The notes under the pieces are model-generated. The model was not told the origin of the DNA, did not search any database, and was given only the letters and a program-made list of their open reading frames with translations. Source: Candidatus Electrothrix marina (GTDB lineage Bacteria > Desulfobacterota > Desulfobulbia > Desulfobulbales > Desulfobulbaceae). From it: a stretch of 5,112 nucleotides of DNA. The stretch is taken from positions 1 through 5,112 of the forward strand of contig MTKS01000140.1 of the NCBI GenBank assembly GCA_004028495.1, in the 5' to 3' direction. The translations under genes were made by a program, and so were the position numbers. Positions 1 to 5,112 of this stretch are shown here, piece by piece; position 1 is the first letter of the stretch, and every line of letters begins with the position of its first letter.

Positions 1-225
1 ATTCAAAATCCACATAAAAGCATAATCATTAAAGGTGAAAACGACCCTGTTCATACCCTCAAAGGGGTCTCTGACAGCATTTTCTTCAGGTGTCTCCTCA
101 TAAAATGCATCATCAAGAAAATCCACCTCGCCGTCCGCCGCATACAGCAGGCCGCAATTCCCCAGAATAAACAAGCTGAAAAGAAATATACGAAACATCC
201 TTCTCATGAATCGTTCGGCATGCAA
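1..225 (-). CDS. mlaA: MlaA (VacJ) family outer-membrane phospholipid transport protein, N-terminal part only
   Basis: Reading leftward, this frame encodes a basic, hydrophobic signal sequence (MRRMFRIFLF...) followed by an acidic linker and then DPFEGMNRVVFTFNDY. That matches the family's conserved start of the mature domain (DPLEGxNRxxFxFND). The gene is cut off at the left edge, so only about 75 codons are visible. MlaA sits in the outer membrane and removes mislocalised phospholipids from the outer leaflet, passing them to the MlaC/MlaFED system. It lies about 105 bp downstream of mlaD in the same direction, so co-transcription is likely, unlike E. coli where mlaA is unlinked. I chose TTG at 225 because AGGAGG (236-231) lies 5 nt upstream; ATG at 207 or 240 are alternatives. 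The only cysteine in the signal region is in LGNC, a poor lipobox; cleavage after LLYA is the other possibility. Family confidence is high, start confidence low. The gap back to mlaD (226-329) shows nothing convincing beyond this ribosome binding site. Confidence 0.85.
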   Translation of the reverse strand, partial: MHAERFMRRMFRIFLFSLFILGNCGLLYAADGEVDFLDDAFYEETPEENAVRDPFEGMNRVVFTFNDYAFMWILN

Positions 226-236
226 TGCCGCCTCCT
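204..236 (-). promoter_or_regulatory. Strong Shine-Dalgarno and ambiguous start region of mlaA
   Basis: A consensus AGGAGG lies at 236-231. It is 5 nt from an in-frame TTG (225-223). It is 9 nt from an out-of-frame ATG (221-219) that opens a five-codon reading frame (MPNDS) ending in TGA at 206-204, which overlaps the mlaA ATG at 207-205 as ATGA. It is 23 nt from that ATG, too far for direct initiation. Either the TTG is the true start, or the mini-frame feeds ribosomes into ATG 207 by termination-reinitiation. Confidence 0.5.
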
Positions 237-329
237 GCATTTCGTTATCCGTTATCTGAAAAAATACCCTCGCCCCGAGACCGACGAAGCGACGAGTAAA
301 ACAATCCCGGAGCGTCTCAAAAAATATCG

Positions 330-779
330 TTATTTAACGCCGCCGAAAGCGAACTTGGAAATCAACGACTCTAAATCAACTGAAGATTCCGTATCCACAA
401 TGACGTCACCGGCCTGATACATCTCCTCATCACCGCCCGGCGTGATCTGGATAATTTTATCACCGATGATCCCCTGTGATTTGACCGAGGCCATAGAATC
501 TTTGGCCAATCGAATATCCTTATCCAGCTTGAGGGCGGCAACGGCAAAATCATCTTTGCTCAGACGCAGTTCAGTCACCGATCCCACCGTGACTCCGGCT
601 ATCTGTACCTCTGCGCCGGTTTTCACGCCTGAGACGTTTTCAAACTCAGCATACAAGGTATAGGTCGTCCCCTCTCCCAGCCATGAAACCTCGCCGAGCT
701 GAAGGGCAAGCCAACCGAAGGCGGCAAAACCGAGAACAAGAAAGAGACCGACTGTAATTTCCAAGCGAGAATTATTCAC
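330..779 (-). CDS. mlaD: MlaD: MCE-domain lipid-binding component of the Mla ABC transporter
   Basis: The 149-aa protein has one N-terminal membrane anchor (about residues 8-28) and one MCE domain (about 38-115). The family pattern is clear: FENVSGVKTGAEVQIAGVTVG (46-66, internally continuous) and SQGIIGDKIIQITPGG (101-116). MlaD subunits form a hexameric ring on the periplasmic face of MlaE that holds phospholipid in its central pore. After the MCE domain there is a short helix (DLESLISKFAFG, 135-146) resembling the LEDLIGQFLYG helix of E. coli MlaD as I recall it. The low-complexity tail that makes E. coli MlaD about 183 aa is absent. The start is GTG at 779, chosen because AGGGAG (791-786) sits 6 nt upstream; a TTG ten codons further up lacks a ribosome binding site and would add unusual residues before the anchor. 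It follows mlaF by 67 bp and precedes mlaA. Confidence 0.93.
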   Translation of the reverse strand: MNNSRLEITVGLFLVLGFAAFGWLALQLGEVSWLGEGTTYTLYAEFENVSGVKTGAEVQIAGVTVGSVTELRLSKDDFAVAALKLDKDIRLAKDSMASVKSQGIIGDKIIQITPGGDEEMYQAGDVIVDTESSVDLESLISKFAFGGVK

Positions 780-846
780 CTCACACTCCCTAAAACTCAA
801 ATTAAACAATTTAAAAAAATCCCGAAAACTGCATGAACTCTGCTGC

Positions 847-1692
847 TCAGCCCTTCTTGCTGTCGGCTGAGAACAAATCCCCGAGAGTCATCTCAGCGAA
901 CTCGCGGATATAGGGTTTTTTCGAATCCTTGATCTGTGCAACATCAGTAAAGACATCAACCTCGCCTTTGTTCAACAGAACAATTTGATCCGCCAAGTCA
1001 AAAACCTTGGGGATATCATGACTGACAATAATCGCGGTATACCCCAATCGTTCCTGCGTCCGTCTGAACAGGTCATAAATTTCCCGGGTCATCACCGGAT
1101 CAAGCCCGGTTGTCGGCTCATCAAAAAGCACGATCTCCGGGTCAAGCTGCAAAGCCCGGGCCAGCCCGACCCGTTTCTGCATGCCGCCGCTGAGCTGGGC
1201 CGGAAATTTCTTTTCATGACCGGTGAGTTCCAAAGTTTCCAAGGTGGCGGCGATCCGTTCCTCAATTTCCTGTTCTGTCAACCGGGTTCGTTCCCGAAGC
1301 GGTAGAGCTATATTTTCAAACACGGAAAGGGAATCGAACAGAGCCGCCCCCTGAAAGAGCACCCCGAATTTCATCCGCAGATTACGAAGTTTTTTCCGTC
1401 CCAATCGAGTGACGTCCTGACCATCCACCAGAATTCGTCCACTGTCCGGTTTCAGCAGGCCGAGCACCAGTTTGAGCGTCACACTCTTGCCCTGGCCGCT
1501 GCCCCCTGCAATAACGGTGGTTTTCCCGCGAGGAACAGAATAGCTGACACCGTGCAGCACCCTATGCCTCTGTCCCCATTCCCCGAAGTATTTAACAACA
1601 TCAATAAATTCAACAGCCGGAGTACTTTCCGCTCCTCTGTCCGCCCCTTCCGGGTAATCTTTCACCGACTTTTTTTCCGTTTCAGCAACCAT
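847..1692 (-). CDS. mlaF: MlaF: ATPase of the Mla phospholipid ABC transporter
   Basis: This 281-aa ABC ATPase has all catalytic elements intact: Walker A GGSGQGKS (63-70), Q-loop Gln114 in VLFQGAALFDSLSVFEN, signature LSGGMQKRVGLARAL (167-181), Walker B VLFDEP with catalytic Glu192, and H-loop His225 in IIVSHD. The AALFDSLSVFEN stretch and the LSGGMQKR form of the signature are typical of the Mla/Mkl/TtgA subfamily rather than importers of small solutes. It powers phospholipid movement through MlaE at the cytoplasmic face of the inner membrane. There is an N-terminal extension of about 26 charged residues before the ATPase fold (VEFIDVVKYFG). ATG at 1692 is supported by AAGGGG (1704-1699) 6 nt upstream. 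It lies 30 bp after mlaE and 67 bp before mlaD. E. coli MlaF binds the STAS protein MlaB; no mlaB gene is present between these genes, so this complex may work without it or use one encoded elsewhere. Confidence 0.95.
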   Translation of the reverse strand: MVAETEKKSVKDYPEGADRGAESTPAVEFIDVVKYFGEWGQRHRVLHGVSYSVPRGKTTVIAGGSGQGKSVTLKLVLGLLKPDSGRILVDGQDVTRLGRKKLRNLRMKFGVLFQGAALFDSLSVFENIALPLRERTRLTEQEIEERIAATLETLELTGHEKKFPAQLSGGMQKRVGLARALQLDPEIVLFDEPTTGLDPVMTREIYDLFRRTQERLGYTAIIVSHDIPKVFDLADQIVLLNKGEVDVFTDVAQIKDSKKPYIREFAEMTLGDLFSADSKKG

Positions 1693-1700
1693 CTTTGTCC

Positions 1701-1730
1701 CCTTAAATTACCTTAAATTTCCTTAGAGCA
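1701..1730 (-). repeat. Three 10-bp tandem repeats spanning the mlaE stop and the mlaF ribosome binding site
   Basis: On the plus strand the units are CCTTAAATTA, CCTTAAATTT and CCTTAGAGCA. The first two differ at one base; the third shares CCTTA and is diverged after it. On the coding strand this gives three spaced AAGG motifs, the last extended to AAGGGG in front of the mlaF ATG. The mlaE TAA stop (1725-1723) lies inside the third unit. A gain or loss of one unit would change the mlaE-mlaF distance by 10 bp without touching either reading frame. Confidence 0.6.
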
Positions 1731-2520
1731 GCACCGCTGTGAGCAGGTAATCAAAGATTAAAACGGAAATCGAGGAAAGAACAACAGCCTGGGTAGTCAC
1801 CTTGCTGACGCTTTCAGCTCCGAACCCCGCCCCTCGGATTTGCAAAACGAAATAGCCTCGCCCCGTACTGATCCAAACCAACAGAAAGGCGAAAACAAAG
1901 GACTTAATCAGTCCGAGCTGAATATCATGGTTACTGACACTGTTCATCATGCCGTTAAAAAACGAGCCGGAACTCACACCCATCAGTTTCACACCGGTAA
2001 GATACCCGCCGTAAATACCCACGACGTCAAACATGGCCGTGAGCAGGGGCACAGAAATAATTGCAGCTAAAAACTTGGGTGTAATGAGATAGCGAAAAGG
2101 ATCAATAGCCATACACTCCAAGGCATCAATCTGCTCAGAGATGCGCATGATACCGATTTCAGCGCACATGGCGGAACCGGCCCGCCCGGCAACCATCAAG
2201 GCTGTCAGGATGGGGCCAAGCTCCATAATCAAGGTGAGAGCTACTCCGGAGCCCAGCATACCGTCGGCACCGAACTTTTGCAGGGTGTACACACCCTGCA
2301 GTCCCAGCACCATACCGGAAGACAAGGCGGTGAAAAACACCACAACTATGGAACCGGCTCCTATGAAATGCAGTTGCTTAAGAAACTCTTTCCCTCGGAA
2401 AGGACGCTTAAAAAGGCCAGCCAAGGCCGCAAATAAAAACATCCCCATCCTGCCTAAATCAGCAAGCAGATAGAGACAGTTGTCACCGAGGTAAAAAAAG
2501 GGCTTGGCCCAGAATGTCAT
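1723..2520 (-). CDS. mlaE: MlaE: permease of the Mla phospholipid ABC transporter
   Basis: This 265-aa hydrophobic protein matches the MlaE/YrbE permease family in length (E. coli about 260 aa) and motifs. It has an amphipathic N-terminal region (1-50), then several membrane segments (about 53-75, 93-112, 150-175, 205-225, 245-264). The family signature ELGPILTALMVAGRAGSAMCAE (100-121) is followed by EQIDALECMAIDP (129-141). A pair of MlaE subunits forms the transmembrane core, with MlaD docked above and MlaF below. ATG at 2520 is preferred because AGGA lies a few bases upstream. An in-frame TTG five codons earlier would place that ribosome binding site inside the gene and has none of its own. 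It is the first gene of the mla cluster and follows a long regulatory gap (2521-2786). Confidence 0.95.
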   Translation of the reverse strand: MTFWAKPFFYLGDNCLYLLADLGRMGMFLFAALAGLFKRPFRGKEFLKQLHFIGAGSIVVVFFTALSSGMVLGLQGVYTLQKFGADGMLGSGVALTLIMELGPILTALMVAGRAGSAMCAEIGIMRISEQIDALECMAIDPFRYLITPKFLAAIISVPLLTAMFDVVGIYGGYLTGVKLMGVSSGSFFNGMMNSVSNHDIQLGLIKSFVFAFLLVWISTGRGYFVLQIRGAGFGAESVSKVTTQAVVLSSISVLIFDYLLTAVLL

Positions 2521-2554
2521 TTTGTATTCCTGCAAGGGACGTATCCAGCTATTA

Positions 2555-2598
2555 ATTTATAATTTATATTAAAATACCGGTAACTCCTTGGAGTCACC
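2555..2598 (-). promoter_or_regulatory. Imperfect palindrome and AT-rich secondary promoter candidate near the mlaE start
   Basis: On the coding strand the 20-bp element GGTGACTCCAAGGAGTTACC (2598-2579) is an inverted repeat with one mismatched pair and a two-base centre. It could be a protein-binding site or a small RNA hairpin in the mlaE leader. Just downstream the sequence becomes very AT-rich, with TTACCG (2583-2578), a 16-bp spacer and TATAAA (2561-2556). The -10 match is good and the -35 match poor. A start there would give an mlaE leader of about 30 nt. This is a candidate only. Confidence 0.35.
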
Positions 2599-2671
2599 CA
2601 ACACGCTTTCCTCTTTTCTTGTCCGTAACAAAAGTGATCAAAAAACAAGCAATGAAGCACCCATCTTTATA

Positions 2672-2687
2672 GTGAATAGCTATTCAC
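2672..2687. promoter_or_regulatory. Perfect 16-bp palindromic operator candidate at the mla promoter
   Basis: GTGAATAGCTATTCAC is a perfect inverted repeat. Its edge abuts the -10 box of the predicted mla promoter, so it covers the expected transcription start (about 2681). That is where a dimeric repressor would block transcription. The TGAAT/ATTCA half-sites are reminiscent of operators of some TetR-family repressors; that family assignment is inference. No regulator gene is in the window. Confidence 0.6.
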
Positions 2688-2715
2688 ATATTACGGCGAG
2701 AAATACGCCTGTCAA
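2688..2715 (-). promoter_or_regulatory. Predicted sigma-70-type promoter of the mlaEFD-mlaA operon
   Basis: On the minus strand a perfect -35 box TTGACA (2715-2710) is followed by a 16-bp spacer and TAATAT (2693-2688), a 4/6 match to the -10 consensus. An AT-rich stretch (2716-2731, ATTATATTTTC-like) lies just upstream, as in UP elements. It is the best promoter match I found in the mla upstream gap and points at mlaE. The expected start near 2681 gives a 5' leader of about 160 nt. Confidence 0.6.
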
Positions 2716-2765
2716 GTTGAAAATATAATCTCAGACCCAAAACCCCGGGTGAACGTCTTTCCGCA

Positions 2766-2785
2766 AGAGCACCTTTCGGCCCTCT
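2766..2785 (-). other. Small GAAA-loop hairpin just after the sugar transferase stop
   Basis: Read on the minus strand, AGAGGGCC, loop GAAA and GGTGCTCT form an 8-bp stem with one G-G mismatch and one G-T pair, starting one base after the TGA stop. A GNRA tetraloop is stable, but no U-tract follows, so it is not a standard rho-independent terminator. It may be a 3'-end processing or stabilising structure, or chance. Confidence 0.3.
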
Positions 2786-2786
2786 C

Positions 2787-4178
2787 TCAATGGGTCTTCA
2801 TCATAAAAAGAGCCGGGACCGTCCTGATCAGAATGAGCATATCCAAGAGCAGGGATCTATTAGCTATATAAAACAAATCATAGGAAATATCTTCATGAAT
2901 CTCTCGAGTCCTATCCGCGCTGATCTGCCAAATACCGGTAATACCGGGCTTAACTCGAAGACGTTGGCGGTACAGATCATTATAGACATTCTTAACAATA
3001 AACTCCATCTCAGGCCTCGGCCCGACCAAGCTCATTGTACCCTCCAGGACATTGAGAAACTGGGGCAGCTCATCCAGGCTCGTTTTGCGCAAAAATCTTC
3101 CCGCACGGGTAATCCTGGAATCCGTACTCTCGGACGGAGAATTATGAAAAACAGGAGCATCAGTGTACATCGTTCGAAATTTATAAATGGTAAAGGGTGC
3201 ACCGTCCTTACCGATTCTTGTCTGTCTAAAAAAAACAGGGCCTTGGGAGTCCAGCTTGATCAGCAAGGCCATGCAAAGAGTAAACGGAGCTGTAATAAGC
3301 AGAAACAAGACAGACAAAACCAGATCTACACCTCTCCTCAACCAATTCTCCACAACCTCAATGGTCTGCTCTTTAAAAGAAACAAGGGGGATGCCGTTTA
3401 TTGAGCTCAGCTCGACCTTCTCCGTAAATAACGGCTGCAAATAAGGGACAATATGAAAAGCAACCTGACGATCACGGCAAAAAGCCAGCAGGGTATACAG
3501 CTCTTCCCCGTTCATCTGAGAACTTAAAAAGATATCTTGGATCTTATGCTCTTCAATTGCCTGAACGCATTGCTCGGAGCAGGTCAGCAGCAGAATACTG
3601 TCCGTCCCCTCGGGACAAAGCTCCCGAATTCGTTCTTTGCTCCCGTCAGGATCAAAAAAGCCGACAGGTTCATACCCCAACTTAGGGGTATTCAAAATGG
3701 ACTGAAAAAGCAATCGCCCGGCGGATCCTGCACCGTATATCAATACACGCCGAACATTCACCCCTTGAAGATAAAGGTATTGATTGAATTTAAAAAAAAT
3801 AAATCTGCCGAACAAGAGAAGAGGAAGTGCCAGGATGAGCGCAAGACAGAGGGTGATTCTTGAATACTCTGCACGGGCAAAAAAAGTATAAAGGATAAGC
3901 AGCAAAAAAAGCAATAAAGTGGTTTTGATGATCTTCCTGGTCTCAAGCAGGTTCATCATGCTGGCCTGATGGCGATACAGGCCTATGAAATAAAAGGTCA
4001 GGGTCCCGACAAATCCGGAAAACAAACCGAGCTGGCAGTAAGCGACAAGTCCGCCGGGCAGGGGGTTATCCAGAAGATGCCCATAAAGAAAATAAGCAAC
4101 TACCACAGCGAGAGAAAAAACCAGAAAATCCGTAAAAATTTCAGCAAGACAGATTGCTTTTTTACCGGGCCTCATCAT
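2787..4178 (-). CDS. Exopolysaccharide polyprenyl-phosphate sugar-1-phosphate transferase (WbaP/WcaJ-like)
   Basis: The 463-aa protein has the full architecture of the large bacterial polyisoprenyl-phosphate hexose-1-phosphate transferases. There are four N-terminal membrane segments (about residues 8-33, 45-68, 86-101, 108-129), a Rossmann-like domain with GAGSAGR (149-155), a further membrane helix (about 283-309) and the C-terminal sugar transferase domain. Motifs there are DSQGPVFFRQTRIG (310-323), YKFRTM (332-337), SLDELPQ (367-373, with the Asp-Glu pair known to be catalytic in the PglC family), GPRPE (386-390) and KPGITGIWQ (410-418). It would load the first sugar phosphate onto undecaprenyl phosphate at the inner membrane to start polysaccharide repeat synthesis. 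The sugar (glucose, galactose or other) cannot be told from sequence. ATG at 4178 is chosen because AGGAG (4190-4186) lies 7 nt upstream; the open frame extends to 4256 but that part overlaps the preceding gene deeply. It overlaps the upstream oxidoreductase gene by 17 bp, so translation is probably coupled. Confidence 0.93.
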   Translation of the reverse strand: MMRPGKKAICLAEIFTDFLVFSLAVVVAYFLYGHLLDNPLPGGLVAYCQLGLFSGFVGTLTFYFIGLYRHQASMMNLLETRKIIKTTLLLFLLLILYTFFARAEYSRITLCLALILALPLLLFGRFIFFKFNQYLYLQGVNVRRVLIYGAGSAGRLLFQSILNTPKLGYEPVGFFDPDGSKERIRELCPEGTDSILLLTCSEQCVQAIEEHKIQDIFLSSQMNGEELYTLLAFCRDRQVAFHIVPYLQPLFTEKVELSSINGIPLVSFKEQTIEVVENWLRRGVDLVLSVLFLLITAPFTLCMALLIKLDSQGPVFFRQTRIGKDGAPFTIYKFRTMYTDAPVFHNSPSESTDSRITRAGRFLRKTSLDELPQFLNVLEGTMSLVGPRPEMEFIVKNVYNDLYRQRLRVKPGITGIWQISADRTREIHEDISYDLFYIANRSLLLDMLILIRTVPALFMMKTH

Positions 4179-5112
4179 CTTTCCTCTCCTCTCTTTTTTC
4201 CTTTTGGACAGTGCAGAGCAACCCGCGTAATTGATAGGTACCAAAGGCCGGATCATAGGGCGGCCCGTTATTGGTCAAAACATTTGCATTTGCCTCAAGA
4301 AAGCCAAAGTCCGGCCCCTCTTTTTCTGGAAACCACCAGCCATGATCAACACTGACTGTTCCTGATCGGATCGTATCGGTTACCAAGGCCTTCACCCGAA
4401 TGCTGCCCCGTGGCGACCTGACCAAAATCCAATCACCCGTCCGAATATCATGCACCTGGGCCTGATCCGGGTGCAGTTCTGCCTGCGGTTCTGGACGAAG
4501 CCTGCGTAAAGAGGCTACCTGTCGTTGTTCACTGTGAAAAAATTCTTTTTTTCTGGCTCCGGTTATGAGGATATAGGGAAAAGATGCACGCAGATCAGGG
4601 CAACTGACCGGACTTTCCGACGGTTCGAGATACGAAGGAAGGGGGTCATAACCTAAACGGGCCAAAGCAGAGCTGGATAGCTCGATTTTTTTTGATCGAG
4701 TCCTGAAACCCTTTCCCTGATATTTATAATAGATATGCTCGGGATAGACCCAACCTTTTTCCTGAAGCTGTTCATAGGTCATGCCCAGCGGGGCAAGCCG
4801 CTGATTGATGACATCGGTCAAGCTCTCTTCCGAGCCGGGCAGACTGAGCCGTTTGCTGATCTCATCCATAATCCACTCGTCCTGCCGACATTCACCGTGC
4901 CGGGTCGCCTTCTGCTGGGCAAAGACCATATTTTCCGCTACCAGGGGATAGCCTATCACCTGCTCAACTTCCGGCCAAAAGGCCGCAGGTAACACATAAT
5001 CCGCCATTGCTGCGGTCGGTGTCATGAACAGGTCTGTCACCACCAGCAGATCCAGAGAACAGAGGGCATCATGCACCTGTCTGCTGTTCGCCAAGGTCAG
5101 CAGGGGATTACC
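4162..5112 (-). CDS. Molybdopterin-dependent oxidoreductase (DMSO reductase superfamily), C-terminal part
   Basis: The frame is open to the right edge, so the gene starts outside the window; 316 C-terminal residues are visible. The fragment begins GNPLLTLANSRQV, then LDLLVVTDLFMTPTAAMADYVLPAA (20-44), the stretch of the catalytic domain in this superfamily that contacts the molybdopterin cofactor. The molybdopterin dinucleotide-binding domain follows from about 177, with ITGAR (183-187), HP near 214, GDW (226-228), SPRGSI (233-238) and HGWWFPE (257-263). Such enzymes are large subunits of respiratory or detoxifying complexes acting on sulfur, nitrogen, arsenic or organic substrates. The substrate, iron-sulfur site and any Tat signal are encoded upstream and cannot be judged. 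The end is a highly charged tail (KEKREERKDDEAR, 304-316) whose codons contain the ribosome binding site of the next gene. No partner electron-transfer subunit is visible downstream, where one is often found. Confidence 0.88.
   Translation of the reverse strand, partial: GNPLLTLANSRQVHDALCSLDLLVVTDLFMTPTAAMADYVLPAAFWPEVEQVIGYPLVAENMVFAQQKATRHGECRQDEWIMDEISKRLSLPGSEESLTDVINQRLAPLGMTYEQLQEKGWVYPEHIYYKYQGKGFRTRSKKIELSSSALARLGYDPLPSYLEPSESPVSCPDLRASFPYILITGARKKEFFHSEQRQVASLRRLRPEPQAELHPDQAQVHDIRTGDWILVRSPRGSIRVKALVTDTIRSGTVSVDHGWWFPEKEGPDFGFLEANANVLTNNGPPYDPAFGTYQLRGLLCTVQKEKREERKDDEAR
4179..4193 (-). promoter_or_regulatory. Ribosome binding site of the sugar transferase, inside the oxidoreductase gene
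   Basis: On the minus strand GAGAGGAGAGGAAAG precedes tandem ATG ATG codons (4178-4173). AGGAG is 7 nt from the first ATG and AGAGG 4 nt from it, so initiation is well supported here and decides the start over the upstream in-frame ATG at 4256. All of these bases are also codons for the charged C-terminal tail of the preceding gene. Confidence 0.7.

Noticed and set aside
282..295. Direct repeat CGACGA-AG-CGACGA between mlaD and mlaA
   Set aside because: Only two six-base copies; likely chance and no pairing or operator arrangement is evident.
780..809. Ten-codon upstream TTG extension of mlaD
   Set aside because: The stretch contains the AGGGAG ribosome binding site for GTG 779, and the extra residues (MFNLSFRECE) do not resemble MlaD N-termini.
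780..846. Possible terminator between mlaF and mlaD (run of seven T on the coding strand)
   Set aside because: No stable GC-rich stem precedes the T-run, and a terminator here would cut the operon; it looks like AT-rich spacer.
2638..2664. Eight-residue reading frame (MGASLLVF) in the mlaE leader
   Set aside because: No Shine-Dalgarno precedes its ATG and no regulatory codon run is seen; short frames like this are expected by chance.
2716..2765. Possible terminator hairpin (ACCC-GGGGTTTT-GGGT) after the sugar transferase
   Set aside because: The stem is only about four pairs with a large loop and no following U-tract; it lies directly upstream of the -35 box and is not a credible terminator.
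2790..3404. Plus-strand open frame of 204 codons
   Set aside because: It lies wholly antisense to the conserved sugar transferase domain, has no recognisable domain and a composition expected of an antisense shadow frame.
4179..4256. 26-codon N-terminal extension of the sugar transferase
   Set aside because: It would overlap the oxidoreductase by 95 bp and adds a basic, poorly family-like stretch, while ATG 4178 has a strong ribosome binding site and gives a normal N-terminus.

Overview
The window is 5.1 kb of a Gram-negative bacterial genome with all five genes on the minus strand. They form two apparent transcription units: a molybdenum oxidoreductase followed by a membrane sugar transferase (right), and an Mla-type phospholipid-transport operon (left). 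MlaA, MlaD, MlaE and MlaF imply a diderm envelope. Moderate GC, the style of the DMSO-reductase-family protein and the mlaE-F-D-A order suggest a deltaproteobacterial (Desulfobacterota, perhaps Desulfobulbales-like) source. That placement is an impression from gene content, not something the sequence proves.

Layout, read in the direction of transcription (right to left). At 5112-4162 is the C-terminal part of a molybdopterin oxidoreductase whose start lies outside the window. It overlaps by 17 bp a 463-aa polyprenyl-phosphate sugar-1-phosphate transferase (4178-2787), the initiating enzyme of exopolysaccharide or O-antigen-type repeat synthesis. A roughly 266-bp non-coding stretch (2786-2521) follows. 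It holds a good sigma-70-like promoter (TTGACA, 16 bp, TAATAT), a perfect 16-bp palindrome abutting its -10 box, a long 5' leader, and a second imperfect palindrome with an AT-rich second promoter candidate. Then come mlaE (permease, 2520-1723), mlaF (ATPase, 1692-847), mlaD (MCE substrate-binding protein, 779-330) and the 5' part of mlaA (outer-membrane component), which runs off the left edge.

The inner-membrane MlaE/MlaF/MlaD complex and the outer-membrane MlaA would together keep the outer leaflet of the outer membrane asymmetric by moving glycerophospholipids. Neither mlaB (STAS protein) nor mlaC (periplasmic carrier) is seen; mlaC may lie beyond position 1. The most notable non-coding signal is the promoter/operator at 2672-2715, which looks like a repressor-controlled switch for the mla operon. 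No RNA genes, CRISPR arrays, insertion sequences or convincing rho-independent terminators were found. I see no clearly new biological system here; the items of interest are regulatory and translational details.
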